A stretch of 64,000 nt of DNA, taken from NCBI GenBank assembly GCA_039989475.1, contig JBDXHU010000009.1, positions 62,001-126,000 on the forward strand. Direction: 5' to 3'. Within the stretch, counting starts at the first letter, position 1. Every line of letters starts with the position of its first letter. The stretch is from JBDXHU01 sp039989475. Its GTDB lineage: Bacteria; Pseudomonadota; Gammaproteobacteria; Pseudomonadales; Halieaceae. Both the position numbers and the translations under genes were made by a program. The notes under the pieces were generated by a model. It worked only from the letters and a program-made list of their open reading frames with translations. It searched no databases and had not been told where the DNA came from. Shown piece by piece: positions 58,891-64,000 of this stretch.

Positions 58891-60228
58891 TCAGGCGTTT
58901 TCCCGCAGGCTATCGGCAACAGCTTCAATCAGGCTATCGATCTCGGACTTCTCCGTGATGAAGGGCAGTCCAAACTGCAAGGTATCGCCGCCGTAGCGCA
59001 GGTAGAAGCCCTTCTGCCACAGGCGCATGGCAATCTCGTAGGGACGTCGCAAGGGCTCGCCGGGATAGGCTTCCAGGGTCAGGGCCGCGGCGAAGCCATA
59101 ATTACGGATATCGCTAACCGCAGGCATGCCCTTGAGGCCGTGCACCTGCTCTTCAAAATACGGGGCCAACCCGGCGACCCGCGCCGGCAGCTGCTCCTGC
59201 TCCAGTATCTCCAGCGCCGCCAGGCCGGCCGCACAGGCCACGGGGTGAGCCGAATAGGTATAACCGTGGGGAAACTCCAGCATATAGTCGGGACCACCCT
59301 GGGCCATAAAGGTGTCATAGATGTCCGCTTTGGCGATAACGGCACCCAGCGGCACGGCGCCATTGGTCACCTGCTTGGCGACATTCATGATGTCCGGTGT
59401 TACACCGAAGACATCGGCGCCGGTCATGCCACCACAGCGACCAAAGGCGGTAATCACCTCGTCGAATATCAGCAGGATATCGTTCGCGTCGCAGATCTCC
59501 CGCAGGCGTTGCAGGTAACCCACCGGTGGCGGAATCACCCCGCCGGAACCGGCCATGGGTTCAACAATGAGCGCGGCGATATTGGAGGCATCGTGCAGGG
59601 CAATCAGCTCCAGCATTTCTTCCGCCAGTTGCGCGCCGGTTTGTGGCTGCCCCCGGGTGAACACATTCTCTGGCAAGATGGTATGGGCCAGGTGGTCGGC
59701 GTCGACCGCTGTGCCAAACAACTTGCGGTTGGCACCGATGCCGCCCACAGAAATGCCGCCGAAGTTGACCCCGTGATAACCCTTGGCACGGCCGATCAAT
59801 TTGGTCTTGGCAGGCTGGCCCTTGAGGCGCCAGTAGGCCCGTGCCATTTTCAGGGAGGTATCCGCCGACTCCGAACCGGAGCCGGTGAAGAACACGTAGT
59901 CCAGCCCCTCCGGCGTCAGCGCCTTGAGCTTGTTGGCGAGCTGGAAGGACAGCGGGTGCCCGAACTGGAATCCTGGCGAATAATCCAGGGTCTGCAGCTG
60001 CTGGTGCACAGCCTCGGTGATCTCGGGTCGGTTGTGTCCGGCGCCACTGCACCACAGGCCTGAGAGGCCATCAAAAATGCGCCGCCCCCGGTCATCAATG
60101 TAATAGGCGCCCTCGGCGCCCACAATCATGCGCGGGTCGTCCTTGAACTGGCGGTTGCCGGTGTAGGGCATCCAGTGGGCTTCCAGTTCCTGCCGGGTCA
60201 GGTGTTGGGTAGACGGGTTATCAGTCAT
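58891..60228 (-). CDS. Class III aminotransferase (omega-amino acid:pyruvate type)
   Basis: The protein has 445 residues. HWMPYTGNRQFKDDPRMIVG, FDGLSGLWCSGAGHNRPEI, FTGSGSESADTSLKMARAYW, AKGYHGVNFGG, LLIFDEVITAFGRCG (Asp for PLP N1) and VAKQVTNGAVPLGAVIA (Schiff-base Lys in the family position) match beta-alanine/omega-amino acid:pyruvate transaminases. PLP enzyme in the cytosol. ATG 60228 chosen because the family start MTDN lies there. The transporter-binding fusion upstream on the same strand may import its substrate. Confidence 0.93.
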   Translation of the reverse strand: MTDNPSTQHLTRQELEAHWMPYTGNRQFKDDPRMIVGAEGAYYIDDRGRRIFDGLSGLWCSGAGHNRPEITEAVHQQLQTLDYSPGFQFGHPLSFQLANKLKALTPEGLDYVFFTGSGSESADTSLKMARAYWRLKGQPAKTKLIGRAKGYHGVNFGGISVGGIGANRKLFGTAVDADHLAHTILPENVFTRGQPQTGAQLAEEMLELIALHDASNIAALIVEPMAGSGGVIPPPVGYLQRLREICDANDILLIFDEVITAFGRCGGMTGADVFGVTPDIMNVAKQVTNGAVPLGAVIAKADIYDTFMAQGGPDYMLEFPHGYTYSAHPVACAAGLAALEILEQEQLPARVAGLAPYFEEQVHGLKGMPAVSDIRNYGFAAALTLEAYPGEPLRRPYEIAMRLWQKGFYLRYGGDTLQFGLPFITEKSEIDSLIEAVADSLRENA

Positions 60229-60325
60229 AGTATTTACCTGATATTTCAAGAGGTTAGCAGTCAATACGTCGATTTTACTGCTAAAGTGATTTCTCAAACA
60301 TACCTGAGGCCCGGTATCCGCGAAT

Positions 60326-62476
60326 TCACTCCACCCAGTTTAAAACGTCCCTGATAATCGACCAGCGCGGCTCACTGGAGCTCGCCCCGCCGCCGCGTAT
60401 CCAGTGATTGAACAGCGCATCGATGGTGCCGTCTTTTTGCTTGAGCATGACCCACTCGGACAGGAAGTTGGACCAGGCCGCATCAGCCGGCGGCAGCGGG
60501 TAGCCCAGCGGTACCTTGAAGCGCAAGGGGTGCGGTACGGTAATCGCGTAGCCCGGGTAAATCAGGGTCCAGGCGGCGCCACCTTCCGCCGAGTAGACCA
60601 CGGCATCAAGCTCCGGTAGCTGGCCGCGCAGGAAGCGGCGCGGCGAGTCAATATGCTGCAACTCGGCATTGGGGAATTGCTGCTGTGTCTGCCTCAAAAA
60701 TGCGGGGTCCGACTGGATAATGCCCAGTTGCAGATCATCAATCTGCGTGACCGCTTCATAGGACTGGAACTCCCGGCGCCGGTGGTCAACCACCAGGAAG
60801 CCCAGGGTTAAATCCATGGGTGAGGCCCCGAACTGCCACTGGCGAATTCGACCCGCCGTCATACCGATGCCGGACATGACAATATCGATTTGCCCGCTGG
60901 CGAACAAATCCGTGATACCGGAGCGCTCAACCCTGACCAGTTCCAGTGCCACGCCCAGGTCATTGGCCAGGTGGTGGGCCATCTCCACATCGAAGCCGAT
61001 CACTTCACCGCTGTCATTGCGGTAGGCGAAAGGCAGCGAGTCGTCGAGGTAGCCAACGCGGAGGGTCTCGCGCTGCTCAATAATTTGCAGGCGTCCGCGG
61101 CTGGCAACGGCCAACTCCTCCGGCGGCAAACTGTCGTACCAGACCCTGGCACTCGCCGGTTGGTCCCGCCAGGATATTGCAATCAGGTCCTGGTCGCCGC
61201 GATAACTCTCAGCCATGGCATAGTCCAGGTAGCCGCGTAGCAGCAATAGCGACACCACCACCGCCGCCAGGGATGCCATGGAAACTTGCAGCAGGCGCCG
61301 CAGGTCAATGTGGAATACGCCGCGTTTGATGGACACCGCAATAATGGTCAGGGTCAACAAATGCATGGCGCCCAACACCACGCGAATGCGGTCCGTGTAC
61401 ACGGTCGACATGACAAAGAGCTCCATCATGTCAGCGGGTATCTGCAGCAGGTCCAGCAGGAAAGGTATGCCGATAATAGGCGCGACAAAGCTGCTCATCA
61501 GGGCACTGGCCTGGAACATCAATTGCTCGGAAAACTCCAGGCCACGACCCAGGTACCAGGCCGAGAACGGCACGAACATGAGGATGGCGTAGGTGCCCAG
61601 GTTGGGAAATGGATAAGCCAGGGGCAGTAAAATGCGTATGCCGGCCGTGCTGTCATCATCTTCCAGATCGTAGCGGCGAAACAAGTCGCGCAGGTTTTCA
61701 ATCAGCTGTGGCAACACGACGATGATCTTGCCGGTCGCAAAAATAGTCACCAGGGTGTCCCGGGGAATGGAGATCAGGTCGCGGTAGCGAAACGGGGTCA
61801 GGGCCGTGACCAGCAGTGGCAGCACCATGAAGGTCAGGATCAGGCAGACCACGGTATAGGTGATGAGATAGGCCTGCAGCTTGCTGATTTCATCAATCGC
61901 GATAGTGCCGGCGACGCCGGCGGCGATGGCGTAAGCACCCGGCGGTGTCAGGCGAATCACGATCTTGTTGATCCGGTTGAGGCCGTCGGCAAGCACGTCC
62001 AGCGATTGCAACAAGCCCTGGTTGCCCTTGATGCCACTGAGCCCGATGCCCAGCAGAATACTGAACAATACCGTGGCGGGCACTACATTGTTGGCCATGG
62101 AACCGAAGGGGTTGGCCGGAATGTAGAGTGCGATCAGGTCGAATACCGGCGGCGACTCCACCAGGCTGCTGCTGAAAAACGAAGCCGACTCGCGGTCGGG
62201 GAAGGCCAGCGGTACCGTGACCAATGTGATCACGCCTAATAATAACAACACACCCAGTGCCCACATCGCAGCGACCAGCAAGCCGCGGCTCTCTGACCAG
62301 GAGATGCCGCCAAGGTTACCAACCAGGGAGACCACAATATAAGGCAGCACCGTCATCTGCAGCAGGCCGATAAAGATATCCCCGACCACCGAAAACGGGG
62401 ACGCAAGTTCTCCCAGGAACAGGCCGGTAAGCACACCCAGCAAAAGCCCGAGGAGAATCTTCAGTGTAAAGGACAT
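60326..62476 (-). CDS. Dicarboxylate symporter (DAACS) fused to a periplasmic solute-binding domain
   Basis: The protein has 716 residues. Residues ~1-415 are a sodium/proton:dicarboxylate symporter: LLGVLTGLFLGELASPF, PANPFGSMANNVVPATVLFSILLG (the motif around the first hairpin), LTPPGAYAIAAG and several helices to FVAPIIGIPFLLDLLQIP. After a final helix (~430-445), residues ~470-716 are a bac_3-type solute-binding domain (LRVGYLDDSLPFAYRNDSGE, IGFDVEMAHHLANDLGV, GQIDIVMSGIGMTAGR). One chain thus holds transporter and receptor. Substrate probably an acidic amino acid or dicarboxylate. Confidence 0.88.
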   Translation of the reverse strand: MSFTLKILLGLLLGVLTGLFLGELASPFSVVGDIFIGLLQMTVLPYIVVSLVGNLGGISWSESRGLLVAAMWALGVLLLLGVITLVTVPLAFPDRESASFFSSSLVESPPVFDLIALYIPANPFGSMANNVVPATVLFSILLGIGLSGIKGNQGLLQSLDVLADGLNRINKIVIRLTPPGAYAIAAGVAGTIAIDEISKLQAYLITYTVVCLILTFMVLPLLVTALTPFRYRDLISIPRDTLVTIFATGKIIVVLPQLIENLRDLFRRYDLEDDDSTAGIRILLPLAYPFPNLGTYAILMFVPFSAWYLGRGLEFSEQLMFQASALMSSFVAPIIGIPFLLDLLQIPADMMELFVMSTVYTDRIRVVLGAMHLLTLTIIAVSIKRGVFHIDLRRLLQVSMASLAAVVVSLLLLRGYLDYAMAESYRGDQDLIAISWRDQPASARVWYDSLPPEELAVASRGRLQIIEQRETLRVGYLDDSLPFAYRNDSGEVIGFDVEMAHHLANDLGVALELVRVERSGITDLFASGQIDIVMSGIGMTAGRIRQWQFGASPMDLTLGFLVVDHRRREFQSYEAVTQIDDLQLGIIQSDPAFLRQTQQQFPNAELQHIDSPRRFLRGQLPELDAVVYSAEGGAAWTLIYPGYAITVPHPLRFKVPLGYPLPPADAAWSNFLSEWVMLKQKDGTIDALFNHWIRGGGASSSEPRWSIIRDVLNWVE

Positions 62477-62515
62477 AGTTCGTCTTCTTCTGGGTAGATG
62501 TTCTAGAATGAATAC

Positions 62516-62959
62516 ATGATGGACAGAATTTCAGAAATTGCCACCAGTATGGCAGATCGCCCCGGCGCCCTGCTGCCGGTACTGCACGCCATCCAGGATG
62601 AATTCGGCTATGTCGCGCCCGGCGCAGTACCGCATATTGCCCGCGCCCTGAACCTGTCCCGGGCCGAGGTGCACGGGGTCATTTCCTTCTACCATCTCAT
62701 TCGCACCGAACCACCCGGCAACAAGGTGGTCTACCTGTGTCGGGCAGAGTCCTGCCAGGCCGCCGGCGGGGTAGCGCTGGAACAACACGCAAAACAGAAA
62801 CTGGGCATCGATTACCACCAGACAACTGCGGACGGCGAGGTCAGCCTGGAACCGGTCTACTGCCTCGGTAACTGCGTCTGCTCGCCCTCGGTGATGGTGG
62901 GCGACAAACTCTACAGCCGGGTCAATCCCGACAGCTTCGACGACTTGATTGACTCATGA
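62516..62959 (+). CDS. fdsG: NAD-dependent formate dehydrogenase gamma subunit (NuoE-like)
   Basis: The protein has 147 residues. It is NuoE/FdsG-like, with a thioredoxin-like [2Fe-2S] domain: CRAESCQAAGG (first Cys pair) and VYCLGNCVCSPSVMV (second pair) provide the four ligands. The N-terminal helical region PGALLPVLHAIQDEFGYV is the usual cap. It passes electrons from the formate dehydrogenase to the FMN subunit. ATG 62516 is chosen with a second ATG three bases on. The stop overlaps the fdsB start (ATGA), so the two are coupled. Confidence 0.92.
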   Translation: MMDRISEIATSMADRPGALLPVLHAIQDEFGYVAPGAVPHIARALNLSRAEVHGVISFYHLIRTEPPGNKVVYLCRAESCQAAGGVALEQHAKQKLGIDYHQTTADGEVSLEPVYCLGNCVCSPSVMVGDKLYSRVNPDSFDDLIDS

Positions 62960-64000
62960 ATAGCCGTGTCTTTGTCCCCGCCGATTCCACCGCCAGGTCA
63001 CTGGGCGCAGATGATGTGGCGCAGGCGGTTGCGGAGCTGGGACAGGACGTCGAACTGGTACGCAACGGCTCGCGCGGCCTGTACTGGCTGGAACCGCTAC
63101 TGGAAATTGAAACCGCCCAGGGCCGCATTGGTTTTGGACCCGTTAACGACACGCAGATTGCAGACTTGTTCAAGGACGGCGTTCCCGACGCCTCACACCC
63201 CGACTGCCTGGGGCTGGTGGAGGAATTGCCTTACCTGAAAGATCAGCAGCGCCTGACCGCGGCACGGGTAGGCATTATCGATCCTCTGTCGATTGAGGAT
63301 TACTGCGCCCAGGGTGGATTTCGCGGCCTGGCCACGGCCCGCGAGCTGAAGCCTGCGGACATTGTCCAGATTGTTACCGAATCCGGCTTGCGCGGTCGCG
63401 GCGGCGCCGCCTTCCCCACCGGCATCAAGTGGCAAACCGTATTGGATGCAGAGGCCGACACTGACAGCGCGCTCCCGGATTATCGCGGGCAGAAGTACAT
63501 CATCTGCAATGCCGACGAGGGCGATTCGGGCACCTTCGTCGATCGCATGATTATGGAGAGTGATCCCTTCGTATTGATCGAGGGCATGGTCATTGCCGGC
63601 CTGGCAGTCGGTGCCGGCCTGGGCTATATCTATTGCCGGGCCGAGTATCCCCAGGCATTTAACACCCTGCAAACCGCGATCAACATCGCCGGCGATGCCG
63701 GCTACCTGGGCGACTTCCAACTGGAAGTGCGCAAGGCCGCCGGCGCCTATATTTGCGGCGAAGAAACCTCGATGCTGGAAAGTCTTGAAGGCAAGCGCGG
63801 ACTGGTGCGCTACAAACCACCGCTGCCCGCCATCAGCGGCTTTTTCGGCCAGCCCACGGTGATCAACAATGTCATCAGCCTGGCCAGTGTGCCGATTATT
63901 CTCGACCAGGGGGCCAGCCACTACCGCGACTTCGGCGTGGGCCGTTCCACCGGCACCTTAACAGTGCAATTGGCCGGCAACTGTGCGCGCCCGGGGCTGG
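62956..64000 (+). CDS. fdsB: NAD-dependent formate dehydrogenase beta subunit (NuoF-like), 3' truncated by window end
   Basis: About 348 residues are visible and the frame stays open at the window end. An N-terminal ~100-residue thioredoxin-like domain (MNSRVFVPADSTARSLGAD) is followed by the NuoF core: SGLRGRGGAAFPTGIKW (NADH/FMN), CNADEGDSGTFVDRMIME, GAGLGYIYCRAEYP and YICGEETSMLESLEGKRGL. The C-terminal [4Fe-4S] motif lies beyond the edge. It transfers electrons to NAD. The catalytic alpha subunit (fdsA) is expected next, outside the window. Confidence 0.92.
   Translation, partial: MNSRVFVPADSTARSLGADDVAQAVAELGQDVELVRNGSRGLYWLEPLLEIETAQGRIGFGPVNDTQIADLFKDGVPDASHPDCLGLVEELPYLKDQQRLTAARVGIIDPLSIEDYCAQGGFRGLATARELKPADIVQIVTESGLRGRGGAAFPTGIKWQTVLDAEADTDSALPDYRGQKYIICNADEGDSGTFVDRMIMESDPFVLIEGMVIAGLAVGAGLGYIYCRAEYPQAFNTLQTAINIAGDAGYLGDFQLEVRKAAGAYICGEETSMLESLEGKRGLVRYKPPLPAISGFFGQPTVINNVISLASVPIILDQGASHYRDFGVGRSTGTLTVQLAGNCARPGL

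Noticed and set aside
1..64000. tRNA, rRNA or riboswitch
   Set aside because: None could be recognised by eye on either strand; a covariance-model scan would be needed to exclude small RNAs.

Overview
The window looks like chromosomal DNA of a free-living, probably marine, gammaproteobacterium. A relative of the Halieaceae/Spongiibacteraceae is my best guess. This rests on GC-rich housekeeping genes of gammaproteobacterial type (complete psp operon with PspF, frm/fgh formaldehyde detoxification, PA0069-type radical SAM protein), many acyl-CoA/CoA-ester enzymes, a wax-ester synthase family acyltransferase, and many short dispersed 'CTCTGACCCC'-type repeats. The species assignment is inference; there is no rRNA or other phylogenetic marker. 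No tRNA, rRNA, CRISPR array, intact insertion sequence or phage structural gene was recognised.

Layout. 1-20 kb is core-like: a truncated luciferase-like monooxygenase facing an HxlR regulator; a packed minus-strand operon (GCS2-type ligase, aspartoacylase-like amidohydrolase, alpha/beta hydrolase, SpmA-SpmB fusion); a radical SAM protein; the glutathione-dependent formaldehyde pathway (FrmA + S-formylglutathione hydrolase); a glycosidase-like lipoprotein; a GAF-GGDEF cyclase; a lipase and a WS/DGAT acyltransferase; the psp operon (small membrane protein, PspA, PspB, PspC) behind a sigma-54-type promoter and divergent from pspF; then a LuxR regulator and gabD. 20-25 kb holds an arylsulfatase, a FadL-type porin and an AraC regulator. 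A 60-bp sequence is repeated upstream of both the sulfatase and the porin.

24.8-45.3 kb is accessory-like and rich in repeats: a Sel1-repeat protein, a membrane-anchored beta-lactamase-fold hydrolase, a membrane protein of unknown function, a fused M50 protease-TPR protein, a 1944-residue secreted RHS/YD protein with a polymorphic C-terminal tip and a translationally coupled small membrane protein (candidate immunity), and a bacteriocin-type export cluster. That cluster has an HlyD/CvaA adaptor, a C39-peptidase ABC transporter, a 94-residue precursor with a textbook double-glycine leader and a 62-residue glycine-rich hydrophobic core, and two tiny membrane proteins that are immunity candidates. 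It is the best candidate for an undescribed system here. The dispersed repeats fall into families (A, B, C and long palindromes) whose terminal motifs also build two tandem arrays.

45.4-64 kb returns to metabolism: aldehyde dehydrogenase + glycerol kinase, acyl-CoA dehydrogenases, a CaiB-type CoA-transferase, a hot-dog thioesterase, a four-gene glycosylation/membrane operon (TMTC-like TPR protein, GtrA, methyltransferase, GT2), an SDR, a patatin phospholipase, a class III aminotransferase beside a dicarboxylate-symporter/solute-binding fusion, and the start of an NAD-linked formate dehydrogenase (fdsG, fdsB cut by the window end). FrmA, S-formylglutathione hydrolase and formate dehydrogenase would together take formaldehyde to CO2, although they lie about 54 kb apart.
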